This document shows, piece by piece, positions 7,623 to 17,519 of a stretch of 64,000 nt of DNA. The position numbers and the translations under genes are program-made. The notes below the pieces were generated by a model, which saw only the letters and a program-made list of their open reading frames with translations, was not told where the DNA came from and did not search any database. Positions within the stretch are counted from its first letter, which is position 1. Every line of letters starts with the position of its first letter. Source of the stretch: Pseudaminobacter soli (ex Li et al. 2025) (GTDB taxonomy: Bacteria > Pseudomonadota > Alphaproteobacteria > Rhizobiales > Rhizobiaceae). The stretch lies in assembly GCF_029892515.1 (NCBI RefSeq), contig NZ_JARXVF010000006.1:1-64000 (forward strand), written 5' to 3'.

Positions 7623-9818
7623 TTATTCGGCCTTCGCTTCGATATCGACCTTTTCAAGCAGGCTTAGCGGGTCCTGCGACGCCGTCGCAAATTCGAACAC
7701 TCCGATGCCCGCTTCCGATTTCGCCTTCACCGACATCGTGAAAATGTTCGGCTTTGCCAGGAAGCTCGACAGCGCCGTCACCGCCTGCTGCAGCTTGGGC
7801 TGGTTGGCAGCCGCCTCCTGCAATACGGCTCCTGCGATCAGCGCCACAGAGGTGCGAACCTCATCGACTGTCGTGCCGTTTTCTGCGGCATAGAGCGCAA
7901 GGCCCTTCGCAATCAGGCCCTTTTCCTCGACCCTGAGATTGACCTCGCGCGCCTTGAGCCCCAGCGTCGCCACCTGCGTTCTCGTGGCATCCCCGGAGAA
8001 GAAGTCTTTCGTGACGCCTCCAATGACGCCCGAAATCGATATCGTCCCCATGTCCGGGCCGCCGATCGACACATCCTTGACGACGAAATTCTGGCTCGGC
8101 TCATCCCAGGCCCCCTCTATTCTCGAAGACAGGGTCAGCTTGTCATACCCAAGCTTGCGCAGCTGCTTATAGGCTTCGTCATTGGTTTCTTCGGGCACCG
8201 GCAAGCTGAGATCGTCGTAGACGATGCGAATGTCCGTCGGAATGCCGTTGTAGAGCTTGTTGAGCGCCATCTCGTAGTTTTTTAGAGAAAGCCTGATACG
8301 CTCCTGAACCGGCGCTGCGGCCTGCGCCTCATCTGATGAACTTGCCTCGCTTTCGGCATTTTCCTCAATGCCGGGCGAATCCGGCGAAGCCTGGTAGGAT
8401 TGGTCGGTTGCCTCGTTCTCGACCTCCAATTCGGAGGAACTGTCGGCTTCGGTGGTCTGCTCCGACCCTAGCGGGTTCAAAGAATCGACAGCGGCCGTGT
8501 CCGAGTGCGGAAGATCGACATCGAGATTGGCGACGCGGATCGTACCGAATTCGGGCAGCAGGGTCGCATAGGGGAATCCGGCCATCTGGTCTTCACTCAG
8601 GGCCACGAATTTCTTCAGCCCCTCCAGGGTCGGGCTCCAGGAAAAGCCGGAAACGCTTGCCTCGCCGAGCTTGACGTAATCGTCGCCCTCTCCCATCGAA
8701 ACGCCATTGATGCTGGCGTCGAGCTTGCTCTTGTCGAACTGAAGCGCCATGCGGTCGACGTCGAAATGGATCGTCTGGGATTTGTCCTTCGACGGCCCGC
8801 TGACCTTGAGGCCGATCATTTCGAGATCGCCCTTGTCGATCATCTCGACCAGCGAGATAAGTCTGGCGAACAGGGCACCGCGCTCGGCGGGCGTCAGGGT
8901 GTCCGGATCGGGAGAGGCCTTCAGCTTTTCGAGGGTTTCCAGGAGCGGCTCGGCCGGCATGCGCATACTGAAACCGCCGCTGCGGATTTCATCATATTTG
9001 AAGGTGCCTTCATCAATGGTCCAGACAAGGTCCTTGATCGAGAATGGGCCATAGACGCTTCTTGCCTGGTTGTCCGCTTCGCCGGCTTTCTCCGTGTAGA
9101 GCCGCGCGACATAGGCGGCATCGATGTCCTTGCCCGAAATCGCACCGATTGTACCGCTGACATTCTGCTTCTTGGACTGTCCGTCTGGCTCGGGACTGTT
9201 TACCTCAAGTTCCAGCGCCGCCCGGTCGGAGGAATAATGCGAGACGCGCCCCTGAACGATGTCGTCGAACGCCACATTCGTGTAGGCGATGTTCTGCTTG
9301 TTTCCGGCGATCGTCTGGGAAACGGTGATCTCCGGCGCAGAGATGCGCTTTGCCGAGAAGCGTTCGATGCGCTGCGCAAGAGTAAGTTCGCTACGGCCAA
9401 ACATTTCGGCCAAGCTCTGCCGATCTAAGTTGGCTTCTTCAATTGCCGCACGCGGTATCGAGACCTTGCCCGTAGCGATCTCGGCGTTAAGGCCGCTTAT
9501 GTCGAGATTTCCGTTCAGAAACAGGATCTTTGGGCGCCCGTCGATCGCTGCGATCTGGACGCTCGACCCGTTCCTGACTGGAAGGGTCACGTCGCGCAGA
9601 TGGATGCGTCCCAGAAAATCAACCTGGACCGATCCAGCGCTTCCGCCGTGGTTGGCAATGTGTTGGCTGATGCTCCGCTCAAGACTGAACTTATTGATTG
9701 TAACGCCTGCCGCAGCGATCGCGATGACTGCCGCCGTAGCCCAAAGCGCTGCACGTCGACCTTTACCGGCCGCTTTCGTTGCTTGATCCAAAATTTCCGT
9801 CCTTTCGCTGCAAAGCAT
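7623..9818 (-). CDS. Large membrane-anchored hypothetical protein
   Basis: The 731-residue protein has a basic N-terminus and one transmembrane segment (ALWATAAVIAIAAAGVTI, about 25-42), so most of it is probably periplasmic. The body looks rich in beta structure, with repeated short amphipathic strands reminiscent of AsmA/YdgA-like proteins. A Glu/Ser/Ala-rich low-complexity linker lies around residues 445-510. I recognise no catalytic motif. An alternative start is the TTG about 10 codons downstream (LDQATKAAGK). It stands alone between convergent and divergent neighbours. Function unknown; an envelope role is a guess from the topology. Confidence 0.75.
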   Translation of the reverse strand: MLCSERTEILDQATKAAGKGRRAALWATAAVIAIAAAGVTINKFSLERSISQHIANHGGSAGSVQVDFLGRIHLRDVTLPVRNGSSVQIAAIDGRPKILFLNGNLDISGLNAEIATGKVSIPRAAIEEANLDRQSLAEMFGRSELTLAQRIERFSAKRISAPEITVSQTIAGNKQNIAYTNVAFDDIVQGRVSHYSSDRAALELEVNSPEPDGQSKKQNVSGTIGAISGKDIDAAYVARLYTEKAGEADNQARSVYGPFSIKDLVWTIDEGTFKYDEIRSGGFSMRMPAEPLLETLEKLKASPDPDTLTPAERGALFARLISLVEMIDKGDLEMIGLKVSGPSKDKSQTIHFDVDRMALQFDKSKLDASINGVSMGEGDDYVKLGEASVSGFSWSPTLEGLKKFVALSEDQMAGFPYATLLPEFGTIRVANLDVDLPHSDTAAVDSLNPLGSEQTTEADSSSELEVENEATDQSYQASPDSPGIEENAESEASSSDEAQAAAPVQERIRLSLKNYEMALNKLYNGIPTDIRIVYDDLSLPVPEETNDEAYKQLRKLGYDKLTLSSRIEGAWDEPSQNFVVKDVSIGGPDMGTISISGVIGGVTKDFFSGDATRTQVATLGLKAREVNLRVEEKGLIAKGLALYAAENGTTVDEVRTSVALIAGAVLQEAAANQPKLQQAVTALSSFLAKPNIFTMSVKAKSEAGIGVFEFATASQDPLSLLEKVDIEAKAE

Positions 9819-9986
9819 TGACCGGATGCGGTCATTGCGAGCGACTAATAGGCCGGCTCTGTCTGTGCAATCGCTGTAGTTAAATAAATCACTGGTTGTT
9901 ACTGGGCCACCGTCGAGTACTCGTCATGGATGTCGGGGCGCTGGCGATCGGTGGCACGATCGCACAGCAACCCCTCCCTTTGATTG

Positions 9987-11063
9987 TCAGCCGGCCACGG
10001 CGTCGGCAATCGCCTTGCCGCAGGTCACGGTATCGGCCTTGCCGCCCAGGTCGCGCGTGCGCAGCGCCTCGTTCGCAAGAACTTCCTCGATGGCTCTGAC
10101 GATAGCATCGGCGGCTTCGCGATGGCCGAGATGCTCAAGCATCATGGCGCCGGTCCAGATCTGGCCGACCGGATTGGCGATGCCCTTGCCGGAGATGTCG
10201 GGGGCCGAGCCATGCACTGGCTCGAACAGCGACGGGAATTTGCCCTCGGGATTGATGTTTGCGGAAGGGGCGATGCCGATCGTGCCCGTGCAGGCCGGAC
10301 CGAGGTCGGAAAGGATGTCGCCGAAGAGATTTGAGGCAACGACTACGTCAAAGCGGTTCGGGTTGAGCACGAACTGTGCGGCGAGGATGTCGATGTGGTA
10401 CTTGTCCCAGCGCACTTCGGGGTAGTCCTTGGCCATTTCTTCCACACGCTCGTCCCAATAGGGCATGGTGATGGAGATGCCGTTCGACTTGGTCGCCGAG
10501 GTCAGGTGCCTGGCGTCCCGGCGTTTGGCCAGTTCGAAGGCATAACGCAGGATGCGGTCGACGCCGACGCGGCTCATCACGGTTTCCTGGATCACCACTT
10601 CGCGCTCAGTGCCGGGGAACATACGGCCTCCGATGGAGGAGTATTCACCCTCGGTGTTCTCGCGCACGATGTAGAAGTCGATATCGCCGGGCTTGCGGCC
10701 CGCCAACGGCGCCGGCACGCCTGGCATCAGCCGCACCGGCCTCAGGTTCACATACTGGTCGAACTCGCGGCGGAACTGCAAAAGCGAGCCCCAGAGCGAG
10801 ATATGGTCCGGCACCATATCCGGCCAGCCGACCGCCCCGAAGAAGATCGCATCGTGCCCACCAATCTGCGCCTTCCAGTCCTCCGGCAGCATCGCGCCGT
10901 TCTTCAGATAGTAGTCGCAGGAGGCGAAATCGAAGTTGTCGAAGCGCATGTCGATCTTGAACTTCGAGGCCGCCGCCTCGAGCACGCGCAGACCCTCGGG
11001 CACGACTTCCTTACCGATGCCGTCGCCTGGGATGACAGCTATTCTCTGGGTTTTGTTGCTCAT
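9987..11063 (-). CDS. Tartrate/D-malate/isopropylmalate-type dehydrogenase
   Basis: The 358-residue protein belongs to the beta-decarboxylating dehydrogenase family: IAVIPGDGIGKEV at the N-terminus, REFDQYVNLRPVR, YIVRENTEGEYSS and the metal-binding segment SNLFGDILSDLG. The pattern is closest to tartrate dehydrogenase/D-malate dehydrogenase (TtuC/DmlA), which oxidise and decarboxylate 2-hydroxy acids with NAD+. It is the last gene of the leftward operon beginning at 19013, 12 bases after the ABC ATPase gene. In that setting it may process a hydroxy-acid product of the transaminase/SSADH route; substrate not determinable from sequence. Confidence 0.85.
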   Translation of the reverse strand: MSNKTQRIAVIPGDGIGKEVVPEGLRVLEAAASKFKIDMRFDNFDFASCDYYLKNGAMLPEDWKAQIGGHDAIFFGAVGWPDMVPDHISLWGSLLQFRREFDQYVNLRPVRLMPGVPAPLAGRKPGDIDFYIVRENTEGEYSSIGGRMFPGTEREVVIQETVMSRVGVDRILRYAFELAKRRDARHLTSATKSNGISITMPYWDERVEEMAKDYPEVRWDKYHIDILAAQFVLNPNRFDVVVASNLFGDILSDLGPACTGTIGIAPSANINPEGKFPSLFEPVHGSAPDISGKGIANPVGQIWTGAMMLEHLGHREAADAIVRAIEEVLANEALRTRDLGGKADTVTCGKAIADAVAG

Positions 11064-11075
11064 TTTTCGTCTCGC

Positions 11076-11879
11076 CTAGTGCAGGATCTGGCTGAGGAAC
11101 AGTTTGGTCCGCTCGTGCTGCGGATGGTCGAAGAACTCGGCCGGCGTGTTCTGCTCGACGATCTGGCCCTGGTCCATGAAGATCACCCGGTTGGCGACCT
11201 TGCGGGCAAAGCCCATCTCGTGGGTGACGCACAGCATGGTCATGCCCTCTTCGGCGAGCCCCACCATGGTCTCCAGCACCTCCTTGATCATCTCCGGATC
11301 AAGTGCGGAGGTCGGCTCGTCGAACAGCATGATGCGCGGGTTCATGCACAGCGAGCGGGCGATCGCCACGCGCTGCTGCTGGCCGCCCGACAGCTGGCCG
11401 GGATATTTGTTGGCCTGCTCGGGGATCTTGACCCGCTTGAGGAAATGCATCGCGATCTCCTCGGCCTGCTTCTTGGGCATCTTGCGCACCCAGATCGGCG
11501 CCAGCGTGCAGTTCTCCAGGATCGTCAGATGCGGGAACAGGTTGAAGTGCTGGAACACCATGCCGACCTCGCGGCGCACCTCGTCGATCTTCTTGAGATC
11601 ATTGCTGAGCTCCTTGCCGTCGACGACGATCTTGCCCTTCTGGTGCTCCTCCAGCCGGTTGATGCAGCGGATCATGGTCGACTTGCCTGAGCCGGACGGA
11701 CCGCAGATGACGATGCGCTCGCCGCGCATCACCCTGAGGTTGATATCCTTCAGCACATGGAACTCGCCATACCATTTGTGCATGCCGACGATGTCGACCG
11801 CCACGTCGGTGTCCGAGATGTGCATCTTTCCTGCGTCGACCGCCAGGTCATCCGCGCGAACCGTGTTTTCCGCCGCCAT
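11076..11879 (-). CDS. Polar amino acid ABC transporter ATP-binding protein (AapP-like)
   Basis: A standard ABC ATPase of about 267 residues, with Walker [10 protein letters not shown], signature [15 protein letters not shown], Walker [12 protein letters not shown] and the switch His in CVTHEMGFA. It resembles AapP/GlnQ, the cytoplasmic motor of polar amino acid importers. I use the ATG at 11879, which has a strong AAGGAGG ribosome site a few bases upstream; 38 further codons are open before it but look non-coding. Its permease and binding-protein genes lie in the same operon, separated from it by the transaminase and regulator genes, an unusual split order. Confidence 0.9.
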   Translation of the reverse strand: MAAENTVRADDLAVDAGKMHISDTDVAVDIVGMHKWYGEFHVLKDINLRVMRGERIVICGPSGSGKSTMIRCINRLEEHQKGKIVVDGKELSNDLKKIDEVRREVGMVFQHFNLFPHLTILENCTLAPIWVRKMPKKQAEEIAMHFLKRVKIPEQANKYPGQLSGGQQQRVAIARSLCMNPRIMLFDEPTSALDPEMIKEVLETMVGLAEEGMTMLCVTHEMGFARKVANRVIFMDQGQIVEQNTPAEFFDHPQHERTKLFLSQILH

Positions 11880-11962
11880 TCCAACCTCCTTGGAAACTCT
11901 CGCTGGCCTTGCGGCCCTGTGATCCGGCGCGGCGGCGGGCGCCGCGCCGGGTTCGTCTATCG

Positions 11963-13345
11963 TCAGTAGGCCGGCTGGCCTGCCGCGATCCATTCTGCGG
12001 CATCGTCCAGCGTACGCTCGAAGGCCTGCACCATTTCCTCGATCTGGCTCTCGGTGATGATGAGCGGCGGGCAGAAGGCCAGCGTGTCCATGATGTTACG
12101 GACAATCAGGCCATGGTGATGCGCCCTGGCGAACACATAGGCGCCCACCTTGCCATGTTCGACGAAGCGCGCCTTGGTGGCCTTGTCTGCGACGAGTTCG
12201 ACACCGGCGATCAGGCCGACGCCGCGCACTTCGCCAACCAGCGGGTGGGAGGCGAGCTTGGCGAGCCGCGCCTGCAGCACCTTGCCCATCGCTGCGGCGT
12301 TCTCGACCAGCTTGCGCTCCTCGATGATCGCGAGGTTCTCAAGCGCAACGGCGGTCGCCACCGGATGGCCGGTTGCGGTGTAACCATGGCCGAAGGTGCC
12401 GATCTTACCGCTGTTGTCGGCGATGGCCTTGAAAACGTCGTCCGAGATCATGACGGCCGCGAGCGGCTGATAGGACGAAGTGATCTGCTTGGACAGCACC
12501 AAAAGGTCTGGCTTGATGCCGTAGTACTCCGAACCAAAGGTCGTGCCGAGACGGCCGAAACCGGTGATGACTTCGTCGGCCACGACCAGGATATCGTGAC
12601 GGCGGCAGATTTCCTGCACCTTTTGCCAATAACCTTCCGGCGCCGGAATGACGCCGCCCGCCGACATCAGTGGCTCGCCGATGAAGGCCGCGATCGTGTC
12701 GGCGCCTTCTTCCTGGATGACGGCTTCCAGCTCGGCGGCCAGGCGCTCCACGAATTGGGCCTCGGTCTCACCCGGATTGCCGAAGCGATAGAAATGCGGG
12801 CAGGTCAGATGACGGACCGGAATTGCCGGCAGGTCGAAATCGCGATGGTTATTGGGCAGGCCGGTGAGGCTCGCGGCCGCCACCGTGACGCCGTGGTAGC
12901 CCTGCGTGCGGGCGAGAAACTTCTTCTTTTTCGGGCGGCCGAGCGCGTTGTTGTAGTACCAGACGAGCTTGACGACGGTGTCATTGGCTTCCGAACCCGA
13001 ATTGGTGAAGAAGACGTGCGACAGTCCTTCCGGCGCCATCTCGGCCAGCTTCTCGGCCAGCTCGATCGACGGCAGGTGCGACTTGTGGGCGAAGGTGTGG
13101 TAGTAGGGCAGCTTGTCGAGCTGCTTGCGTGCCGCCTCGACCAGGCGCTTCTCGCCGAAGCCTACCGCGACGCTCCACAGGCCGGCCAGACCCTCGATGT
13201 AGCGATTGCCCTGATCGTCGAACACGTAGATGCCCTCGCCGCGATCCATGACGATCGGGCCGATCTCGGCGTGACGAACCGCGTTGGTGTAGGGGTGGAG
13301 CTGATGGGCGATGTCGCGGGCGGCGGTGGAATTGGGTCTGGACAT
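11963..13345 (-). CDS. Class III pyridoxal-phosphate aminotransferase
   Basis: The 460-residue enzyme shows class III (omega) transaminase features: [25 protein letters not shown], the PLP-phosphate region [12 protein letters not shown] and the PLP lysine in [11 protein letters not shown]. It resembles enzymes that move the omega-amino group of GABA, beta-alanine, putrescine-type amines or taurine onto pyruvate. The SSADH gene at the head of the same operon fits a GABA-like substrate giving succinate semialdehyde. Domain order and length are normal. Exact donor and acceptor cannot be read from the sequence. Confidence 0.9.
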   Translation of the reverse strand: MSRPNSTAARDIAHQLHPYTNAVRHAEIGPIVMDRGEGIYVFDDQGNRYIEGLAGLWSVAVGFGEKRLVEAARKQLDKLPYYHTFAHKSHLPSIELAEKLAEMAPEGLSHVFFTNSGSEANDTVVKLVWYYNNALGRPKKKKFLARTQGYHGVTVAAASLTGLPNNHRDFDLPAIPVRHLTCPHFYRFGNPGETEAQFVERLAAELEAVIQEEGADTIAAFIGEPLMSAGGVIPAPEGYWQKVQEICRRHDILVVADEVITGFGRLGTTFGSEYYGIKPDLLVLSKQITSSYQPLAAVMISDDVFKAIADNSGKIGTFGHGYTATGHPVATAVALENLAIIEERKLVENAAAMGKVLQARLAKLASHPLVGEVRGVGLIAGVELVADKATKARFVEHGKVGAYVFARAHHHGLIVRNIMDTLAFCPPLIITESQIEEMVQAFERTLDDAAEWIAAGQPAY

Positions 13346-13485
13346 GAAACTTCCTCGTTGTCAGTGGATGTTCGGATGCGAGCCGGCGCTTGCGCCGGTC
13401 GCGAGTTCGGACTGTCGCCCGGCTGGCGGCAGGGCGAACTTCAGGGAATTTGGGGACAGCTCTGGAGCGTCAGGCGCCCGGAAGA

Positions 13486-14160
13486 CTATCCGGGAGCGTC
13501 GTCGGTATTGGCCAGGATGCCGAAGCAGCCGATGATGTCTTGCAGCACCGCAGCCCGCGCACCCGCACCGTCATGCGCAGCAATTGCATGCAGGGCGTTC
13601 TCGTGCGGCGGGATCGCCTCCTTTAGGCGGCCGGGTTCCGTCTTTGCCATTCTGACCGACGGCCCCATCCGCAGCCACAGCGGCTCGATCATGTCGTAGA
13701 GAATGGGCGAGTTGGCCATCCTTGCGATCTCGAGGTGAAACCGCGCGTTTGCACGCAAGAACATGCTGGCGTCGTTGTTATTGGCCGCCTTGGCAAGTGC
13801 ATTGAAGTGCGCAGTCAGCGGCCCCATGCCTTCCGGCGTCGAATGCTGGGCGGCGCGTTCTGCCGAAAGCCCTTCCAGAGCCACACGAATGTCGCGGATT
13901 TCCGCCAGTTCCTCGGGCGTAAGATTGGGCACGTAGAAGGTTCGCTCCAGCCTGAGGGCGCCGATGCTTTCGAGCTTTTGCAGCGCGTCGCGCACCGGCA
14001 CCGGGCTGGTTCCCAGGGTGGCCGACAGCTGGCGCAGCACGAGCCGGTCCCCCGGCCTGAACTCGCCGGTGATGAGTTTTTCCTTGAGCTGCCTGTAGAT
14101 CTGCTCGTTCAGCGTGTCCTGAACGAGCGACTTATAGACTTGCTTGTGTTCATCAAGCAT
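13486..14160 (-). CDS. GntR-family regulator with FCD ligand domain
   Basis: The 224-residue protein has an N-terminal winged helix (LNEQIYRQLKEKLITGEFRPGDRL in parts, then LGTSPVPVRDALQKLE). An FCD-type all-helical ligand domain follows, with the spaced Asp/His residues typical of the family (FHLEIARMANSP, PPHENALHAI). FCD regulators usually repress a neighbouring catabolic operon until its substrate or an intermediate binds. Its gene sits inside the operon between permease and transaminase genes. The perfect palindrome TTTGATATATCAAA at 19057-19070, ahead of the first gene, is a good candidate operator. Confidence 0.88.
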   Translation of the reverse strand: MLDEHKQVYKSLVQDTLNEQIYRQLKEKLITGEFRPGDRLVLRQLSATLGTSPVPVRDALQKLESIGALRLERTFYVPNLTPEELAEIRDIRVALEGLSAERAAQHSTPEGMGPLTAHFNALAKAANNNDASMFLRANARFHLEIARMANSPILYDMIEPLWLRMGPSVRMAKTEPGRLKEAIPPHENALHAIAAHDGAGARAAVLQDIIGCFGILANTDDAPG

Positions 14161-14189
14161 CGGGCATTCCTGCAGAAGACATGGACCGG

Positions 14190-15269
14190 TTACCTGCGCT
14201 CATTAGCGAATTCCTGCTCGAGCCGGCGGGAGTGCAGTGACAGGATATAGCAGAACGCGAAGAACGCGATACCGACAGCAAGATAAGCTTCGCGATAGAA
14301 GCCCATCCAGGTACCGTCCGCGATTGCCCCACGTGCCCCACCCAGCACGTCGATCAGGCCAATGATGCTGATGAGCGTCGTGTCCTTGATCGATTCGATG
14401 AAGGTATTGATGATAGCCGGCAATGCAATGCGGAAAGCCTGCGGCAGCACGACAAGACGCGACACCAGCCGATCGGGCAAGCCAAGGGCGTGGGCGGCCT
14501 CGGCTTGGCCCTTCGGCACCGCATCGAGGCCCGAGCGAATCGCTTCGGCCAGATAGGCCGCCTGGAACAGGACGAGGGCGATCTGAGCGCGCAGGATGGT
14601 GTCGATCATGTTGCCGCCGGGCAGGAGAAGCGGCAGCATGGTCGAGGCCACGAACAGCACCGCGAGCAGCGGCAGTCCGCGCACGATCTCGACATAAGCG
14701 TCGCAGAAACGCTTCATCACCATGATCTTCGAACGCCGTCCGAGCGCGAGCGCCACCGATAGCGGCAACGCGAGCACGATGCCGAAGGCGGAAAGACCGA
14801 CGGTGAGCGGCAAGCCGCCCCAGCGACTGGTGGAAACCGCTTCGAGGCCGAGGACGCCACCGCCCATCAGGACAAGGCTGAGGACCATCACCGCCACCCA
14901 GGCAATTGCCAGGGCCGGTTTCCACAGCTGGCGAAAACCACTGGCGATCAGCACGCTCAGCACCATGACGATGGCGAGCGCCGGCCGCCAGTATTCTCCC
15001 GCGGGATAGCTGCCGAACAGGATGATGTTGTAGCGCTCGGTCAGCATCGCCCAGCATGCCCCGCCGGCCGCGCGGCATTCGTCGGGGGTCGCGTGGCCGA
15101 ATGTAGCGTTGAGCACCATCCAGCCGAACAGGTTCACCAGAGCATAGCCGATGAGCAGAACGCCCAGAACCGTAATGATCGCATGCGGCCACGGCTTGAA
15201 ATACGGGCTCATGCGGGTCTTGAGCGACGGATAGGTTCGTTGGACCGGGGTAATGGCGATATCACTCAT
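14190..15269 (-). CDS. Amino acid ABC transporter permease (AapM-like)
   Basis: The 359-residue inner-membrane protein has a long N-terminal region with several hydrophobic segments, as in AapM/BztC. A HisM-type permease domain follows with the EAA loop (LAEAIRSGLDAVPKGQAEAA interrupted as EAAHALGLP). The long cytoplasmic/periplasmic insert containing GHATPDECRAAGGACW is characteristic of this subunit. It pairs with the AapQ-like subunit, whose gene overlaps its 5' end by four bases. Together with AapJ- and AapP-like proteins they form a broad-specificity L-amino acid importer, first known from Rhizobium. Confidence 0.88.
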   Translation of the reverse strand: MSDIAITPVQRTYPSLKTRMSPYFKPWPHAIITVLGVLLIGYALVNLFGWMVLNATFGHATPDECRAAGGACWAMLTERYNIILFGSYPAGEYWRPALAIVMVLSVLIASGFRQLWKPALAIAWVAVMVLSLVLMGGGVLGLEAVSTSRWGGLPLTVGLSAFGIVLALPLSVALALGRRSKIMVMKRFCDAYVEIVRGLPLLAVLFVASTMLPLLLPGGNMIDTILRAQIALVLFQAAYLAEAIRSGLDAVPKGQAEAAHALGLPDRLVSRLVVLPQAFRIALPAIINTFIESIKDTTLISIIGLIDVLGGARGAIADGTWMGFYREAYLAVGIAFFAFCYILSLHSRRLEQEFANERR

Positions 15270-16390
15270 AGCTTCACCAGTTGCGCGCGCTTTTCCAGCC
15301 GCCGGATGAGGACCGAGGTCACAAGGCTGAGCGAGAGATAGATCAGCAGGTAGATCGTGACCGTTTCGATAGCCCGACCCGTCTGGTTAAGCGCCGTGTT
15401 GCCGACCGATACGAGATCCGGGTAGCCGATGAGCACGGCGAGCGTCGTGTTCTTGATCAGGTTCAGGTACTGGTTGGCGAGCGGCGGCAGCATCAGCCGC
15501 AGCGCCTGCGGCGCCAGCACCAGCCAAAGCGTCAGGAAGGGGCCGAGCCCGAGCGACGAGGCAGCTTCCGACTGGCCCTTCGGCAAAGCGGCAAGGCTGC
15601 CACGCACGATCTCGGCGATGAATCCGGACGTGTAGAAGGCAAGGCCGAACAGCATCGCCAGATATTCGGGCGTCACGCTCCAACCACCGCGGAAATTGAA
15701 GCCGACAAGGGCGGGCCGGTCGAGCGTCATTGTGCTGAAGCCCCAGGCGCAGAGGCCGATGAGAACTGCCCCGAATCCGGCGAGTGCGAGTTTGCCAGAG
15801 CGTGGGAACGCGCCGGTTTCGTTCTTGCCGCGCAGCGACAGGCGCATGATCGCCCATGCGACAGCAATCAAGAGAATTGCCGCTGTCAGCAGCGCGATGC
15901 CGTCCTCGAACAGCGGCAGCGGCATATAGAGCCCACGGCTTGAGAGCATCACGCCATCCAGCGGCGCCCAGGCCTGGCGAGGTCCGGGCAAGGCACGGAC
16001 GACGGTCGCGCAAACCACCAGGATCAGCAGCAGCGGCACGTTGCGCGTGAATTCGACATAGATTTTCGCAGCACGCGTCAGCAGCGGATGGCCGATGCGC
16101 GCGGTCAGACCGACGATCACGCCGAAGACGGTCGCCAGCGCAATGCCGGCGATTGCCAGCCGGATCGTGTTGAGCAGCCCGGCGGTCAAGGCGCGCAGAT
16201 AGCTGTCGCCGGAGCTGTATGAAATCAGTGACTCACCAATGGGGAACGACGTCGCCTCCTTGAGGAAGCCGAAGTCGATGGTAATTCCCTTGGCAACCAG
16301 ATTGGCGGAGAAGTTGTGTGACAGCCACGCCAATACGGCGATGGCTGCCACCACAAACGTCACACCTTGGAGACGTTCCCGGCTGATCAT
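15266..16390 (-). CDS. Amino acid ABC transporter permease (AapQ-like)
   Basis: The roughly 374-residue product is the second membrane subunit of the Aap-type importer. It has an N-terminal transmembrane segment (VTFVVAAIAVLAWLSHN), a permease domain with the EAA motif (FIAEIVRGSLAALPKGQSEA) and further helices near the C-terminus. I choose the ATG at 16390 because it overlaps the stop of the binding-protein gene (ATGA), implying translational coupling; 13 upstream codons are open but unlikely to be used. Its own stop overlaps the start of the AapM-like gene in the same way. Confidence 0.88.
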   Translation of the reverse strand: MISRERLQGVTFVVAAIAVLAWLSHNFSANLVAKGITIDFGFLKEATSFPIGESLISYSSGDSYLRALTAGLLNTIRLAIAGIALATVFGVIVGLTARIGHPLLTRAAKIYVEFTRNVPLLLILVVCATVVRALPGPRQAWAPLDGVMLSSRGLYMPLPLFEDGIALLTAAILLIAVAWAIMRLSLRGKNETGAFPRSGKLALAGFGAVLIGLCAWGFSTMTLDRPALVGFNFRGGWSVTPEYLAMLFGLAFYTSGFIAEIVRGSLAALPKGQSEAASSLGLGPFLTLWLVLAPQALRLMLPPLANQYLNLIKNTTLAVLIGYPDLVSVGNTALNQTGRAIETVTIYLLIYLSLSLVTSVLIRRLEKRAQLVKL

Positions 16391-17436
16391 CTCAGGGGAG
16401 CCGCATACATGAGGCCGCCCTTGGTCCACAGGTCGTTCAGGCCGCGGTCAAGCTTGAGCGGGGAGCCCTTGCCGAGATTGCGCTCAAAGCTTTCGCCATA
16501 GTTGCCGACGGCCGAGACCATGTTGACAACCCAGTCTTCCGACAGGCCGAGGTCCTTGCCGTTGCCGGCTTTGGCGCCGAGCAGCTGCTGGACTTCCGGA
16601 TCCGTCGAGGACGCGACCAGGTCCTTCACGTTGGCCTGCGTGACGTTCAGACGCTCGGCCTCGACCATCGCGAACATCACCCAGCGAGCGATGAGGAACA
16701 GTTCCTGGTCGTCGCCATAGACCGAAGGAGCATAAGGCTCGAGGGTCAGGAAGTTCGGGAAGATGATGTAGTCGTCGACATTGCCATGAGCCACGCGCGA
16801 GCCGGCGAGATTGCCGTAATTGCCGCCGAAGGCATCGCAGCGACCGCCGAAGAAGGCAGCGTCAAGCTGCTCCCAGGTGCCAAGTACCAGCGGGGTGTAT
16901 TTGAGGCCGCGCGACTTGAAGAAGTTCTCGGTATTCACCTCGAAGGTCGAGCCCTGCAGGATGCAGACGGTCGCATCCGCAAGCTGGTCCGGGCTTTCGA
17001 CGCCGAGCGACTTGGGCACCATGAAGGTGTAGCCGTCAAAATAGTTCGGCGAGGTGAAACGGGCCTTCTGGGCGCCTTCGCGGTTGAGCGTGGTCGTGGT
17101 GTCGTGCGCCAGCACGTCGATCTCGCCCGAGGCGAGCAGCACGAAACGCTCGGAATAAGAAGACTGGCGATAGGTCACCTTGTTCGGGTCACCGAGGATT
17201 GCGGAGGCCATGGCCTTGCAGAAATCGATGTCGATGCCGGCGAGTTCGCCGTTTGCCGCGGGGGCGGAAAAGCCCGGAACAGCTTGGCCGACGCCGCAGG
17301 TCAGGTTGCCCTTCTGCTTGATGGTATCAAGGACCTTGCCGGCCTGAGCCTCGATCGGCGCAAACAGCGCACCAACCATTGCCAGTGCGGTCAGGCAGCC
17401 CAAGGCGTGGCCCTGTATCCTCCTGGTGAGTTTCAT
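16387..17436 (-). CDS. Amino acid ABC transporter substrate-binding protein (AapJ-like)
   Basis: The product (about 349 residues) has a signal peptide starting MKLTRRIQGHALGC and cleaved near AQA-GKVLD. A type-II periplasmic binding domain follows: LTCGVGQAVPGFS, GIDIDFCKAMASAILGD, VLLASGEIDVLAHDTTT, FTSPNYFDGYTFMV. This is the AapJ/BztA group. I use the ATG at 17436 because GGAGGGAATATA directly precedes it. It binds amino acids in the periplasm and delivers them to the AapQM permease. Its gene comes between the SSADH gene and the permeases. Confidence 0.92.
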   Translation of the reverse strand: MKLTRRIQGHALGCLTALAMVGALFAPIEAQAGKVLDTIKQKGNLTCGVGQAVPGFSAPAANGELAGIDIDFCKAMASAILGDPNKVTYRQSSYSERFVLLASGEIDVLAHDTTTTLNREGAQKARFTSPNYFDGYTFMVPKSLGVESPDQLADATVCILQGSTFEVNTENFFKSRGLKYTPLVLGTWEQLDAAFFGGRCDAFGGNYGNLAGSRVAHGNVDDYIIFPNFLTLEPYAPSVYGDDQELFLIARWVMFAMVEAERLNVTQANVKDLVASSTDPEVQQLLGAKAGNGKDLGLSEDWVVNMVSAVGNYGESFERNLGKGSPLKLDRGLNDLWTKGGLMYAAPLR

Positions 17437-17519
17437 TATATTCCCTCTCTTGTGTTGTTTGTACAAAACTTCCCCATGACGGCGCACGGATCCTTGCGCC
17501 GTCAAAAGCTCTGGTTCGC

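Noticed and set aside
8505-9428. Plus-strand frame of 307 codons opposite the large anchored protein
   Set aside because: No ribosome site and no recognisable domain. The minus-strand frame has a membrane anchor and consistent composition, so the plus frame is a shadow.
10395-11690. Plus-strand frame of 431 codons opposite the tartrate-type dehydrogenase and ABC ATPase genes
   Set aside because: His/Leu/Asp-rich antisense of two clearly recognised enzymes; no family likeness.
13390-13440. GC hairpin GCCGGCGC-TT-GCGCCGGT between the transaminase and GntR genes as terminator
   Set aside because: No U-tract follows and both genes are in one leftward operon; a structured spacer is equally likely.
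11909-13699. Plus-strand frame of 596 codons
   Set aside because: Antisense of the class III aminotransferase, in which all catalytic motifs are visible.
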